Source: JBDSGC01 sp046594105 (GTDB taxonomy: Bacteria > Acidobacteriota > Thermoanaerobaculia > Gp7-AA8). From it: a stretch of 64,000 bases of DNA. Each line of letters begins with the position of its first letter. Position 1 is the first letter of the stretch. The notes beneath the pieces are model-generated. The model made no database searches, had not been told where the DNA came from, and saw nothing but the letters and a program-made list of their open reading frames with translations. The translations under genes and the position numbers were made by a program. Shown one piece after another: positions 27,782-36,717 of this stretch. The stretch covers positions 8,261 through 72,260 of the forward strand of contig JBKJQB010000195.1 in assembly GCA_046594105.1 (NCBI GenBank). The letters run 5' to 3'.

Positions 27782-29158
27782 ATGATCGTCATCAAGTTCG
27801 GCGGCACGTCCGTTGGTGATGCGCAGCGTGTGGCCAGCGCCATCGACATCGTGGCGGCGCGGCGCGATCGGCAGCCGGTGGTGGTGGTCTCCGCGCTGGC
27901 GGGAGTGACCAACGATCTGGTCGCCGCAACCGAGGCGGCGTGTGCGGGGGATCAGGAACGGGTGCGGGAGATCGTCGCCCGGGTACGGCAGCGGCACGAA
28001 GACGTGGCCATGCAGCTGGTGCAACAGAAGTTCGATTTCTTCGAGGCGTTCCTCAAGAAGCTCAACCGTCAGATCGACGAGATCCACACCATCCTCAGCG
28101 GAATCGCCTTGCTGCGCGAGATCACCGCGCGGGCCAAAGACAAAGTGGTGGCCATTGGCGAGAAGCTCTCGTCCGTGCTCTTCGCTTACTCCATGATGAT
28201 GCGCGCGCTGCCGGGCGAGCACGTCGACTCCGAGGAAGTGGTGATCACCGATGGGCGGTTCGGCGAAGCCTCGCCGATCATGGAGGAAACGCGCCAAGCG
28301 GCCCGGCGCGTCCTCGTTCCGCTCCTGGAGCGCAATCTCATCCCGGTCATGGGAGGGTTCATCGGCAGCACGCGCGAGGGCGCCACCACGACGCTCGGAC
28401 GCGGCGGATCGGACTTCAGCGCAGCGATCGTCGGTGCGGCAATTTCGGCTGAGGAGATCCAGATCTGGACCGATGTCGACGGCATGATGACCTGCGATCC
28501 GCGGCTCATCCCGGCGGCGAAGATGATCGAGCGGATCTCCTACGTCGAGGCGGCAGAGCTGGCGTGGTTCGGCGCAAAAGTGCTCCACCCCAAGACCATC
28601 GCGCCCGCCGTGGCGGAGCACATCCCGGTGCGGATCCTCAATACGCACAATGTCTCCAGCCCCGGCACGGTGATCACCGAGGAAGGCGACGAAGGCGCTG
28701 CGGGCCCACGGGCCATCGCCGTCAAGCGCGGAGTGACCATCGTCCACATGACCTCGAACACGATGCTGGGAGCGCATGGATTCCTGGCCCGCCTGTTCGC
28801 GGTGTTCGAGCAGCTGGAGATCTCGGTGGACCTGATCACGACCTCCGAGGTCTCCGTGTCGGTGACCATCGACGACAAGCACAACCTGCAGCAGCTGGTG
28901 GAGAAGCTCGGACCGGTTGCCAACGTGGAGGTGCTGGAGAATCAGTGCATCGTGGCGGTCGTCGGTCGCAACCTGATGCGCGACTCCGCAGTCGGCGCGC
29001 GCATTTTTGACGCGGTGCGGGGAGTGTCGCTGTCGATGTTCTCCATGGGCACCTCGGGACTCAACCTCTCCATCGCCTGCAGCGAGAGCGAAGGAGATCG
29101 CGCCGTCCGTGCGATCCATGCCGCGCTGTTCGAAAAGCACGCCGAGGTGGCATCGTGA
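27782..29158 (+). CDS. lysC: aspartate kinase
   Basis: This 458-residue enzyme phosphorylates aspartate, the first step to lysine and threonine. The N-terminal KFGGTSVGD motif (residues 5-13) and the FIGSTREGATTTLGRGGSD region (about 196-214) are diagnostic. The C-terminal part (about 310-458) has two ACT domains that normally mediate feedback by lysine or threonine. The ATG at 27782 puts the conserved IVIKFGGTS strand at the N-terminus. It lacks a homoserine dehydrogenase domain. Spacing from asd is 16 bases. A repeat-rich gap of 244 bases separates it from dapB. Confidence 0.95.
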   Translation: MIVIKFGGTSVGDAQRVASAIDIVAARRDRQPVVVVSALAGVTNDLVAATEAACAGDQERVREIVARVRQRHEDVAMQLVQQKFDFFEAFLKKLNRQIDEIHTILSGIALLREITARAKDKVVAIGEKLSSVLFAYSMMMRALPGEHVDSEEVVITDGRFGEASPIMEETRQAARRVLVPLLERNLIPVMGGFIGSTREGATTTLGRGGSDFSAAIVGAAISAEEIQIWTDVDGMMTCDPRLIPAAKMIERISYVEAAELAWFGAKVLHPKTIAPAVAEHIPVRILNTHNVSSPGTVITEEGDEGAAGPRAIAVKRGVTIVHMTSNTMLGAHGFLARLFAVFEQLEISVDLITTSEVSVSVTIDDKHNLQQLVEKLGPVANVEVLENQCIVAVVGRNLMRDSAVGARIFDAVRGVSLSMFSMGTSGLNLSIACSESEGDRAVRAIHAALFEKHAEVAS

Positions 29159-29196
29159 TGACGGAACGGTCGCCGGCGGCGACTGCCGCGTCGAGT

Positions 29197-29360
29197 TCCC
29201 TCTCCCCGCCGCAGCGGGGAGAGGGTCCGCGAAGCGGGGGTGAGGGGTCTCTCTCCCTGCGGTCGCGTGAGGCCCCTCATCCGGCCTTCGGCCACCCTTC
29301 GACTCGCTTCGCTCGCTCAGGGCAGGCTCTTCTCCCCGCGCCGCGGGGAGAAGGATCTCG
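29197..29360. repeat. TCTCCCCGC palindromic repeat cluster between lysC and dapB
   Basis: The gap holds two palindromic units. The first, at about 29198-29225, is a hairpin of TCTCCCCGCCGCAGCGGGGAGAG type. The second is CTCTTCTCCCCGC, then GCGGGGAGAAG near 29328-29353. Between them is GGTGAGGGG/CCCCTCAT, plus a TCGACTCGCTTCGCTCGCTC stretch. This type of intergenic element is common in many proteobacterial and acidobacterial assemblies. It may act as a hairpin that modulates lysC-dapB read-through; that is inference. Confidence 0.82.
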
Positions 29361-29402
29361 ACTGAAAACGCGCCCGCTGCTGTCCTCTCTCGAGGTGGCA
29401 CC

Positions 29403-30071
29403 ATGAAGCTGGCCATTCACGGCTACGGAAAAATGGGCAAGGCCGTGGAGCGCATCGCGGTGGAGCGAGGTCACGAAATCGTGAGCATCGTGGGTCATGC
29501 AGGCTCACCGACGATCGAAGGTGCCGAGGTCTTGATCGATTTTTCCAACGCCGGGACGTTGGACAGAGCGCTGGACCTGGCCATCGAAGGCAAAACCGGT
29601 CTGGTCATCGGAACGACCGGCTGGAACTCCCGTCTCGACGAGGTCCGCACCCGTGTGGACCAGGCGGGGATCGGCTGCGTCTACGCGTCGAACTTTTCGC
29701 CGGGAGCGAACGTGATGTTCGCGCTGGCGCGGCGGGCGGGAGAGTTGTTTGCGCAGTTCCCGGAGTACCAGGCGGCGATGGAAGAGCGGCATCACGCCCA
29801 GAAAAAGGACGCCCCGAGCGGGACCGCGCTGCGGATCGCGGAAGAGGTCCGGCAGGGAAGTAACGGGAAGCTCGATCCGCCGATCAACTCGACCCGTGCC
29901 GGCAGCGAGTTCGGACTGCATACGCTTTTCTTCGACTCCCCCGACGATCTGATCGAGATCTCGCATCGCGCCCGCGGGCGCGACGGATTCGCGCGCGGAG
30001 CGGTTGTTGCAGCAGAAATGCTTGGCGGCCGGAAGGGGCTGCTTCGCTTCGACGAGTTGCTGTTTCCCTGA
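29403..30071 (+). CDS. dapB: 4-hydroxy-tetrahydrodipicolinate reductase
   Basis: This 222-residue enzyme makes tetrahydrodipicolinate in the lysine/meso-diaminopimelate pathway. The Rossmann loop GYGKMGKAV (residues 7-15) and the catalytic block EERHHAQKKDAPSGTA (His130/His131, Lys134) are visible, with TTGWN and the NFSPGANV segments also typical. It is shorter than Escherichia coli DapB (273) because the N-terminal Rossmann domain is compact, like many short DapB forms. Start ATG 29403 follows a repeat-filled gap. The dapA gene starts 52 bases after the stop. Confidence 0.95.
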   Translation: MKLAIHGYGKMGKAVERIAVERGHEIVSIVGHAGSPTIEGAEVLIDFSNAGTLDRALDLAIEGKTGLVIGTTGWNSRLDEVRTRVDQAGIGCVYASNFSPGANVMFALARRAGELFAQFPEYQAAMEERHHAQKKDAPSGTALRIAEEVRQGSNGKLDPPINSTRAGSEFGLHTLFFDSPDDLIEISHRARGRDGFARGAVVAAEMLGGRKGLLRFDELLFP

Positions 30072-30123
30072 TGCGATTCTCGGATTCGCCGAGCGAGGGA
30101 TGAGGCCTGATGGAGAACTTGCG

Positions 30124-31050
30124 ATGAAAGGTCATTCCTCATTTCGGGGGATCGGAACCGCGTTGATCACGCCGTTCACCGACAGCGGTGCGCTCGACGA
30201 GACGGCGTTTCTCCGTTTCGTCGACTGGCAGATCGAAGAGGGGATCGGATTCCTCGTCCCCTGCGGCACCACAGGAGAAAACCCCGCCCTGACCGCGGAG
30301 GAGCATCGTCGTGTCGTCGAGATGGCGGTGCAGGCCTCGAAGGGACGGGTGCCCGTGCTGGCAGGCGCCGGGAGCAACTCCACTCCGCGCGCCGTCGAAC
30401 TGGCGCAGCAGGCCATCGATCTCGGCGCGGATGGCGTCCTGACCATCACGCCCTTCTACAACAAGCCGACGCCAGACGGGCTGCGCCGTCATTTCGGCAT
30501 GCAGGCCGAGGCCATCGAGAAAAAGGCCGCCGGCTTTCCGATGATCCTCTACAACGTTCCCGGCCGCACCGGCGTGAACATGGCCGCTGCCACCACGCTG
30601 AAGATCGCGAAGGAGATCCCGAACGTCATCGGCGTGAAGGAAGCCTCGGGGAACCTGGAGCAGATTCTGACCATCCTCCGCGATCGCCCGGAAGGGTTTC
30701 TCGTTCTCAGTGGCGACGACGCCTGGACGCTGCCGCTGATCGCTGCGGGCGCGGATGGTTTGATTTCGGTGGCCTCCAACGAGATCCCCCGGCTGATGTC
30801 CGAGTTGGTCCGCTCCGGGTTAGTGGGAGACTTCGCCGCTGCCCGAGCCGTTCACGAGCGGGTGCTGCCGTTGCTGCTGGGGAACTTCATCGAATCGAAT
30901 CCCATCCCGGTCAAGACGGTCTGTCGGATGCTGGGCATCCTGGCGAACGATGTGGTGCGTTCGCCGCTGGCACCGATTACCGAGGCGAATCGGAAGCAAC
31001 TGGAAGCAATCCTGGAGCAATGCGATCTGCGACCGGTGACGTCATCATGA
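30124..31050 (+). CDS. dapA: 4-hydroxy-tetrahydrodipicolinate synthase
   Basis: This 308-residue aldolase condenses pyruvate and aspartate semialdehyde. The Schiff-base lysine is Lys172 in GVKEASGN; Tyr143 in LYNVPGRTG and the Thr pair in CGTTGENPAL complete the proton relay. It has a TIM-barrel fold. The ATG at 30124 is preferred since GGAG lies 8 bases upstream and the conserved FRGIGTALITPF strand starts just after. An upstream ATG at 30100 is possible but less likely. The dapD gene follows after 85 bases. Confidence 0.96.
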   Translation: MKGHSSFRGIGTALITPFTDSGALDETAFLRFVDWQIEEGIGFLVPCGTTGENPALTAEEHRRVVEMAVQASKGRVPVLAGAGSNSTPRAVELAQQAIDLGADGVLTITPFYNKPTPDGLRRHFGMQAEAIEKKAAGFPMILYNVPGRTGVNMAAATTLKIAKEIPNVIGVKEASGNLEQILTILRDRPEGFLVLSGDDAWTLPLIAAGADGLISVASNEIPRLMSELVRSGLVGDFAAARAVHERVLPLLLGNFIESNPIPVKTVCRMLGILANDVVRSPLAPITEANRKQLEAILEQCDLRPVTSS

Positions 31051-31135
31051 AGACACCTGTCAGTACAGGGATAAGATCGAGCCTGTTCACCGGCGCCTTT
31101 CGAGCGTCCGTTCCGTGGGACGAAAGGGGCATCTG

Positions 31136-31990
31136 ATGGCCAGCAAGACCGAATCGAAAGGGTTGACGATCGAAGAGCGGCTCGCCGGGTTGCAGGGAAC
31201 GACTGACCGGATGGAGGCCGTCAAGACCATCGGCCTGTTTCTCGCGGAGTTGGAGAAGGGCTCGGTTCGCGCGGCGGTGCGCGACCCGGACGGCGTGTGG
31301 CAGGTTCAGGCCTGGGTCAAGGAAGGCATCCTGGCCGCCTTCCGCTTCGGAATCCTGTCGGAGTTTGCCTCGGGCGCGCTCTCGTTCGTGGACAAGGACA
31401 CCATCCCGGCGCGTCGGTTCAAGGCGCAGGATGGAGTGCGCATCGTCCCGGGCGGCTCTTCAATCCGTCGCGGAACTTTCATCGCCAAGGGTGTGGTGAT
31501 GATGCCGCCGGCCTTTGTGAACGTCGGCGCGTACGTGGACGAAGACACCATGATCGACTCGCACGCGCTGGTCGGATCGTGTGCCCAGATAGGCAAGCGC
31601 GTCCACCTCAGTGCCGCTGCGCAGATCGGCGGAGTTCTGGAGCCGGTCGGAAACATCCCGGTGATCATCGAAGACGATGTGGTGGTGGGCGGCAACTGCG
31701 GAATCTACGAGGGCACGGTGGTTCGCGGCCGAGCGGTGATCGGGGCGGGCGTGGTTCTGACCGGCTCGACGCCGGTCTACGATCTCGTGCGCGGCCAGAT
31801 CTATCGTCGTACCGCCGATCGTCCGCTGGAGATTCCCTACGGTGCGGTGGTGGTCCCCGGTTCCCGTCCGATTCAGGGCGCCTTTGCGGAGGAGCATTCC
31901 CTGCAGATCACCACGCCGATGATCGTCAAGTATCGCGACGAGAAAACCGACGCGTCGACAGCGCTGGAGGAGGCGCTGCGCGGGGAGTGA
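31136..31990 (+). CDS. dapD: 2,3,4,5-tetrahydropyridine-2,6-dicarboxylate N-succinyltransferase
   Basis: This 284-residue left-handed beta-helix acyltransferase transfers succinyl from succinyl-CoA to tetrahydrodipicolinate. Hexapeptide-type repeats run from about residue 105 to 215 (GTFIAKGVVMMPPAFVNVGAY, DEDTMIDSHALVGSCAQIGK, GAAVVLTGS-like). The N-terminal helical domain (about 1-85) and the PVGNIPVIIEDD stretch match DapD. AAGGGG-like ribosome site AAAGGGG sits 7-13 bases before the ATG. It implies the succinylase route to meso-diaminopimelate. The dapE and dapF genes are not in the window. Confidence 0.94.
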   Translation: MASKTESKGLTIEERLAGLQGTTDRMEAVKTIGLFLAELEKGSVRAAVRDPDGVWQVQAWVKEGILAAFRFGILSEFASGALSFVDKDTIPARRFKAQDGVRIVPGGSSIRRGTFIAKGVVMMPPAFVNVGAYVDEDTMIDSHALVGSCAQIGKRVHLSAAAQIGGVLEPVGNIPVIIEDDVVVGGNCGIYEGTVVRGRAVIGAGVVLTGSTPVYDLVRGQIYRRTADRPLEIPYGAVVVPGSRPIQGAFAEEHSLQITTPMIVKYRDEKTDASTALEEALRGE

Positions 31991-32006
31991 GCCAGCAGCA
32001 CGATCG

Positions 32007-33128
32007 ATGAATCCCAGAATCTCCGGCCGTTTCTCCAACCTCGAGCTGTCCCTGATCCGTCAGATCAACGCTCTGGCCACGCCGCTGTCGGTCAACCTCG
32101 GAATCGGCGAACCGAACATCGAGCCCGACGAGATGCTGCGGGAGTTCGCTCGCAGCGCCGCAACCAGCGGCTCGTGGCACTACACAGCCAACGCCGGAAC
32201 GATCGGCTTGCGCAAGCTGGTCGGCGAACGTGCCGGAGCGGAGGCGGCGACCGAGGTCTGCATCACCGCGGGCACGGAGGAGGCGCTCTACGCGATCCTG
32301 CAGGCGTATGTCGATCCGGGAGACGAGGTGCTAATTCCCAATCCCGGTTTCTCGGCGTATTCGACGCTCGTACGCATCTCCGGCGGCGTGCCGGTGACGT
32401 ACGACCTGGAGCCACCCGACTGGCGGCTCGATCCGGCACGGCTGCTCTCGCGCATCACGCCGAAAACGAAGTGCATCGTGGTGAACTCACCATCGAATCC
32501 CCTGGGCTCCGTCATTCCGCGGGAGACCCTCGCTGCGATTGCCGAGGCCGGACTGCTGGTGGTGAGCGATGAGGTCTACAGCGAGATCTGGTACGAGCAG
32601 CGACCGCCGTCCATGCTGGGGATGGGACCGAACGTGCTGGTGGTCAATGGTCTTTCGAAGAGCCACTCCATGACCGGGCTGCGGCTGGGGTGGGTGACCG
32701 GACGGGCAGAACTGATGAAACCGGTCGTGACCGCGCATCAGTACATCGCCACGTGCGCCTCCGCGTTTTCGCAGACCCTGGCGGAGAGGGTTCTCTCCTC
32801 CAACGAATGGAACGAGGCCTGGCTGGAGCGGATTCGCGCGCAGTTTCGGTTGCAGCGGGAAGCGGCGCTCGGGGCGATCGAGCGGGAGCTTTCGGTGGCC
32901 ATCGAGCCGCCCGCGGGAGCTTTCTACGCGTTCGTGCCGGTGCCCTCCTGTGACACGCTCGCGTTCGCGCGCTCCATGGCTCTGGATGCCGCGGTTCTGG
33001 TGATTCCCGGTGTGGCCTTCGGGTCTCTGGGTGAGGGTTTTATCCGCATTTCCTACGCCGCGGCGGTCGAGCAGATTGGAACCGGAATCGAGCGGCTCGG
33101 TCGCGCTCTTCGTTCCGCAGGCCGTTGA
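32007..33128 (+). CDS. class I/II aminotransferase, probable diaminopimelate-route transaminase
   Basis: This 373-residue fold-type I pyridoxal-phosphate enzyme has Lys219 in SKSHSMTG as the cofactor lysine. Asp188 in VVSDEVYS, Tyr191 and NSPSNPLG complete the cofactor pocket, and an Arg in FIRISYAA anchors the substrate carboxylate. Its start lies 16 bases after dapD. Given the cluster it most likely transaminates N-succinyl-2-amino-6-ketopimelate (a DapC-type role), but aspartate or aromatic aminotransferase activity cannot be excluded from sequence. The family as a whole is clear; the exact substrate is inference. Confidence 0.85.
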   Translation: MNPRISGRFSNLELSLIRQINALATPLSVNLGIGEPNIEPDEMLREFARSAATSGSWHYTANAGTIGLRKLVGERAGAEAATEVCITAGTEEALYAILQAYVDPGDEVLIPNPGFSAYSTLVRISGGVPVTYDLEPPDWRLDPARLLSRITPKTKCIVVNSPSNPLGSVIPRETLAAIAEAGLLVVSDEVYSEIWYEQRPPSMLGMGPNVLVVNGLSKSHSMTGLRLGWVTGRAELMKPVVTAHQYIATCASAFSQTLAERVLSSNEWNEAWLERIRAQFRLQREAALGAIERELSVAIEPPAGAFYAFVPVPSCDTLAFARSMALDAAVLVIPGVAFGSLGEGFIRISYAAAVEQIGTGIERLGRALRSAGR

Positions 33129-33215
33129 GAAAAACTCCTCTCTGTGATTTGGCCGGCAGCTGGCGCGCTGCGGGCGTCACACTTGCAACGTTGGCGATGG
33201 GGAACCCACTAGAGA

Positions 33216-34124
33216 ATGGCTGCAAGAGTGCGTCGCGTTACTGAAAAACTGCCCGTTCCACCTGCGAAGGATTCCGTCGCTGCGGCGGAGGTGTCGCTGT
33301 ATCGCAACGTGCTGAAAATCCGGCAGGATCACGATCTGGAAAACCTGGGCATCTCGTTCTACGACGCTCACTCCACCATCCAGTGGTCCTACAACGCGGA
33401 TCACTACTTCCATGCGGCGTCGACGATGAAGCTCGCCGTCCTCCTCGGCGTTTTCCGTCAGGTCGAGCGCGGCGAGCTCACTCTGGATGCTCCGGTCCAC
33501 ATCCGGAACCGCTTCACCAGCATCGTGAACCAGGAGCCGTTCATGCTCGATCTTGGTCGCGATGCCGATCCGGACGTGTACGGCCACCTGGGCAAGACCC
33601 TCACCGTCCGGGAACTGGCCTACTGGATGATCACCAAGTCGAGCAATCTGGCCACCAACCTGCTGGTGGAAGTCGTCAGCATCGGGACGATCCAGATCGC
33701 GCTCGATGAGCTGGAGATCGATGGCGTCCGGGTGCTCCGCGGGGTGGAGGACACCGCCGCCTTCAATGCCGGCCTCAATAACGAAGTAACGGCGAACGGG
33801 CTGCTGAAGCTTCTGCGGTCGATCGCCGACGGCAAGGCCTACTCACAGAATTCCAGCGACGAGATGCTCAAGATCATGCTCGAGCAGCAGTATCGCAGCG
33901 GCATTCCGGCGGGCCTGCCCAAGGCGGCCTCCGCTCGCGTTGCGCACAAGACGGGCAATATCTCCACCGTGCACCACGACGCCGGAATCGTCTATCTTGA
34001 CGACCGCAAGCCGTACGTGCTGGTGATCCTCACGCAGTTCAGTGTGGAAAACGGGAGGGGAACGGCGGTGGCGGACGTATCGCGTGACATCTACTCCACC
34101 CTCGCCGGAAGCAGCTATGAGTGA
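33216..34124 (+). CDS. serine hydrolase with class A beta-lactamase fold, no signal peptide
   Basis: A 302-residue protein of the penicillin-recognising fold. The three motifs are in order: STMK with Ser69 and Lys72, SSN at 142-144, and KTG at 245-247 in HKTGNIS. These give the nucleophile, the general base and the oxyanion/substrate loop. No signal peptide or membrane segment is visible, so the protein seems cytoplasmic, odd for a beta-lactamase and more like an amide or peptide hydrolase. The next gene starts 8 bases before its stop, implying coupled translation. Neighbours are diaminopimelate genes and then peptidoglycan enzymes, so a cell-wall peptide substrate is possible. Function is not proven. 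Confidence 0.85.
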   Translation: MAARVRRVTEKLPVPPAKDSVAAAEVSLYRNVLKIRQDHDLENLGISFYDAHSTIQWSYNADHYFHAASTMKLAVLLGVFRQVERGELTLDAPVHIRNRFTSIVNQEPFMLDLGRDADPDVYGHLGKTLTVRELAYWMITKSSNLATNLLVEVVSIGTIQIALDELEIDGVRVLRGVEDTAAFNAGLNNEVTANGLLKLLRSIADGKAYSQNSSDEMLKIMLEQQYRSGIPAGLPKAASARVAHKTGNISTVHHDAGIVYLDDRKPYVLVILTQFSVENGRGTAVADVSRDIYSTLAGSSYE

Positions 34125-34827
34125 TCAGGACCAGTCCATCAAAGTCGTCGATGCCTTCGATCTCGACGACGAGCTTCGATCCCTGCTCAAGCCCGGCGAA
34201 ATGGTTCGCGACGGGGAAGGCAGGCGCCATCGGCTGCCCCGCTATTTTTACGAGATCCCCTCTCACGAGGCTGGGATGCAGATCCGGCTCAGCCCTCATT
34301 TCGGCCTGAACGAATTCACCCTGGTGGATCTCAAAGAGGCCCCCCGCCTTCAGCAGTTTCCGCGCTACGTTCCCTGTGCGGTCCGGATCCTCTCGTTTTA
34401 CCTGGAGCAGTTTCGTAGCGCCGTGGGAGCCTCGGTCCACATCGCCGTCAACGGAGCGTACCGCTCGCCCTCACACAAGCTGGCCATCGGGGGAACGGCG
34501 CATATGTGGGGCACGGCTGCCGACGTCTACCGCATCGGGACCACTATCCTCAAGACTCGCGAGCAGATCGAGAAATACAACGTGATCGCGGAAGACCTTT
34601 CCGAAGACATCTCCGTGCTGCCGTACGGGCATGTGACGGGAAACAACGCGGATGATCACGTGCATCTCGACGTCGGCTACATCACGGTGATTCCGCGCGA
34701 GATCTCGGAAGACAGGATGGAGGTTCCTCAGGAACACCGGCCGAGGTTTGCCTTTGAAGAGCGCCGTCGCACCGATCGGCGGACTCTGCCGAGAGAGATG
34801 GCCACCTCGGGCGAAAAAAACGAATAA
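34117..34827 (+). CDS. M15-like zinc peptidase homologue, cytoplasmic
   Basis: A 236-residue protein with the M15/VanY-type metal site: SPSHKLAIGG, then AHMWGTAADV (His129, Asp136) and DDHVHLDVGY (His183). The HxxxxxxD...H pattern is that of D-Ala-D-Ala or endopeptidase M15 enzymes. There is no signal peptide or membrane segment. The C-terminal tail, about 215-236, is Arg-rich (FEERRRTDRRTLPREM). The ATG at 34117 overlaps the upstream serine hydrolase gene by 8 bases, a coupled pair. A shared task on a D-amino-acid-containing or small peptide is plausible, not shown. The ligase-like gene follows after 103 bases. Confidence 0.78.
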   Translation: MSDQDQSIKVVDAFDLDDELRSLLKPGEMVRDGEGRRHRLPRYFYEIPSHEAGMQIRLSPHFGLNEFTLVDLKEAPRLQQFPRYVPCAVRILSFYLEQFRSAVGASVHIAVNGAYRSPSHKLAIGGTAHMWGTAADVYRIGTTILKTREQIEKYNVIAEDLSEDISVLPYGHVTGNNADDHVHLDVGYITVIPREISEDRMEVPQEHRPRFAFEERRRTDRRTLPREMATSGEKNE

Positions 34828-34930
34828 GTTCCCTTGATTCCGGTTGTGGCTACCGCTTCCGGCCCGGCCTGCCGTTTGCTTAGGACGGAGGAACTCGGCT
34901 GCGACCGTCCACTCCCCAGGACCCTCGGAA

Positions 34931-36526
34931 ATGCCCTCAGATCTGAAAAATAACCTCGACGACCGGACTCTGGCGAGGACCCGGCTGAGCATGCCTGTGA
35001 TGGGCATGGAGGCGGAGTTCAACGTCTGGATCGACGAGGTGGAGATCGATCCCACGCCGTACTTCAAGCACCCCAGCGCCTTCATCGACCGGCCTCTGCT
35101 GCCGCGCGAGAAGTCCTCCCTGCAGCTGCCCACCGGGGGAGCGGTTTACTTCGACCGCGGCGTCATTGAAGTAGTCACCCCGGTGATCGAGCTGGCGCCG
35201 CACGCGACCGCCCGGATGGTCCGCAATCTCTGGGATCAGATCCAATTCGTTCGCGACCAGCTGACCCACTGGGAGAAACAGAACGGTCACACCGTCCGGC
35301 TCAAGGCGTACAGCACGCACTACAACATCTCCTACGAGATCCCCCGGTCGCAGCAGAACGCGCGACGGAACGAGAAGAAGCTGGCTCTGCTTCTGGCCTA
35401 CATCCTGCCGGTTCCGGTCATGCTGGTGGCCTCGAACCGGCGTTCCACGGGTGTGGGGGTCCGGCCACGGGGCGGACGGATGGAGATCACGGTCGATTTC
35501 ACGCCCGATCCCGGTCTCATGCTGGCGGCCGCCACGCTGATCGTCGGCATTGTCCGGGAGGTCATGTCGTGGCCCTCGTACGAGCTATCGATCCTCAAGG
35601 AGTTGCCCATCCCGGTGGTGGCGGGCGTGATCCCCGGCAAACACACCACCCGCAAAGGCTGGCTGACCAAAGACTTCCACTACGCCCAGAGCCCCTACAC
35701 CGCGGATGTGAACGAGAGGATCTGGACGACCCAGTTCGGCGAGATCAAATCGCTCCGCCAGATGGCTGCGGAGACCGCCTGGTTCTTCCGCCGGTCCATC
35801 CGTCGCTACTCCGACCCGTTCAGCACTCGGCTCCTCTTCGCCATCATGACCGGTCGCGCTCCCTCGATGCTCGAGCTGGTCGACCGGCCTACTGCCTATG
35901 ACGACGTCGGACGCCTGTGCCGCTGGGGCATGGTCACGCACGAGCTCAAGAACTATGACGCCGAGATGGAACTGCTCCAAGCGAAGAGGCTGGCCTGGGA
36001 AAATCTCCCGATCGATCAACACGTCATCAACCGCAGCCAGGCGAAACACCTCCACGAGCTGGAGGTGAAATCGGCTCAAGGCGCTCGACGGGTGAAGGCT
36101 GATGGAAAGGCGGGCGAAGCCTCCTCTCCTGTTCGTCCGCCGGCCGTCCGACGTGCGAGGATCGCTCCCGCTCGTCGCGGGGGTGACGGACAGGGAAAGC
36201 TGGTGCCGAATCGTCCCAGCCCGTATCTGGACCGCCGCGGGACGTCCCTGCTTCCGGGGCAGGCTCCCAGAGAGCGCCGCCGGGATTCGGAGCGGCGCCG
36301 CAGCGTTTACGCGACGCCGTTTCCTGATCGTCGCTTGACTCGGTCAGCCTACGAGCAGGTCTTTCTCAAGCTCGTCTCTGGCGGCACACTCAGGGTGGGC
36401 CAGGATATTTACCGTCCGATCGGCATGAAGGGTTGGTATCACGCCATCTTCCGCCGCGACTCCGACGGAACCGAGCGCCTGATGACCATCGATCAATTGC
36501 TGCAGAAGATGAACGACTGGCTCTGA
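34931..36526 (+). CDS. glutamate-cysteine-ligase-like (GCS2/carboxylate-amine ligase) enzyme with extra C-terminal domain
   Basis: A 531-residue protein. Residues 20-365 resemble the glutamine-synthetase/GCS2 fold: VMGMEAEFNVW (Glu27, Glu29), YFDRGVIEVVTPV, THYNISYE and GGRMEITVDFTPD. These carry metal and ATP ligands in that family, which joins a carboxylate to an amine. A basic, disordered linker rich in Arg/Pro follows (about 385-470). The last 70 residues, with FLKLVSGGTLRVGQDIY and KGWYHAIF, are a separate small domain. The acceptor and donor are unknown; it is not an ordinary glutamate-cysteine ligase. It is downstream of a serine hydrolase and an M15-like peptidase, so peptide remodelling is inferred. 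Confidence 0.75.
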   Translation: MPSDLKNNLDDRTLARTRLSMPVMGMEAEFNVWIDEVEIDPTPYFKHPSAFIDRPLLPREKSSLQLPTGGAVYFDRGVIEVVTPVIELAPHATARMVRNLWDQIQFVRDQLTHWEKQNGHTVRLKAYSTHYNISYEIPRSQQNARRNEKKLALLLAYILPVPVMLVASNRRSTGVGVRPRGGRMEITVDFTPDPGLMLAAATLIVGIVREVMSWPSYELSILKELPIPVVAGVIPGKHTTRKGWLTKDFHYAQSPYTADVNERIWTTQFGEIKSLRQMAAETAWFFRRSIRRYSDPFSTRLLFAIMTGRAPSMLELVDRPTAYDDVGRLCRWGMVTHELKNYDAEMELLQAKRLAWENLPIDQHVINRSQAKHLHELEVKSAQGARRVKADGKAGEASSPVRPPAVRRARIAPARRGGDGQGKLVPNRPSPYLDRRGTSLLPGQAPRERRRDSERRRSVYATPFPDRRLTRSAYEQVFLKLVSGGTLRVGQDIYRPIGMKGWYHAIFRRDSDGTERLMTIDQLLQKMNDWL

Positions 36527-36671
36527 AGCGCGTTTCGTCGTTGGGAACGCGCTCCCTTACGGTCCCGTGCCCGGTCGATCGTGCGTGATTCTACGAACTG
36601 CGAAGCGATCGGGGCGCGACCAGGACGGTATTCGCGTCGCGCGCGACAACGGCCTCGGATAGCGCGCTAGA

Positions 36672-36698
36672 CCGCGCCCTGGGATCTCCAGGGCGCGG
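36672..36698. terminator. perfect 11-bp hairpin between convergent genes
   Basis: CCGCGCCCTGG, then a GATCT loop, then CCAGGGCGCGG. A second, weaker stem (AGCGCGTT/AACGCGCT) lies at about 36529-36552. Neither has a strong T-tract, so a bidirectional terminator is possible but not certain. It sits between the ligase-like gene and the transglycosylase gene, whose 3' ends face each other. Confidence 0.5.
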
Positions 36699-36717
36699 AA
36701 GAAAATGTGGAAGCAGG

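Noticed and set aside
29159..29402. Possible small ORF starting at the lysC stop
   Set aside because: The peptide is dictated by the palindromic repeats (Ser/Pro/Gly/Arg) and lacks a ribosome site of its own.
36527..36717. tRNA gene in the gap between convergent genes
   Set aside because: No cloverleaf or T-loop GTTCGA pattern was found; only hairpins.
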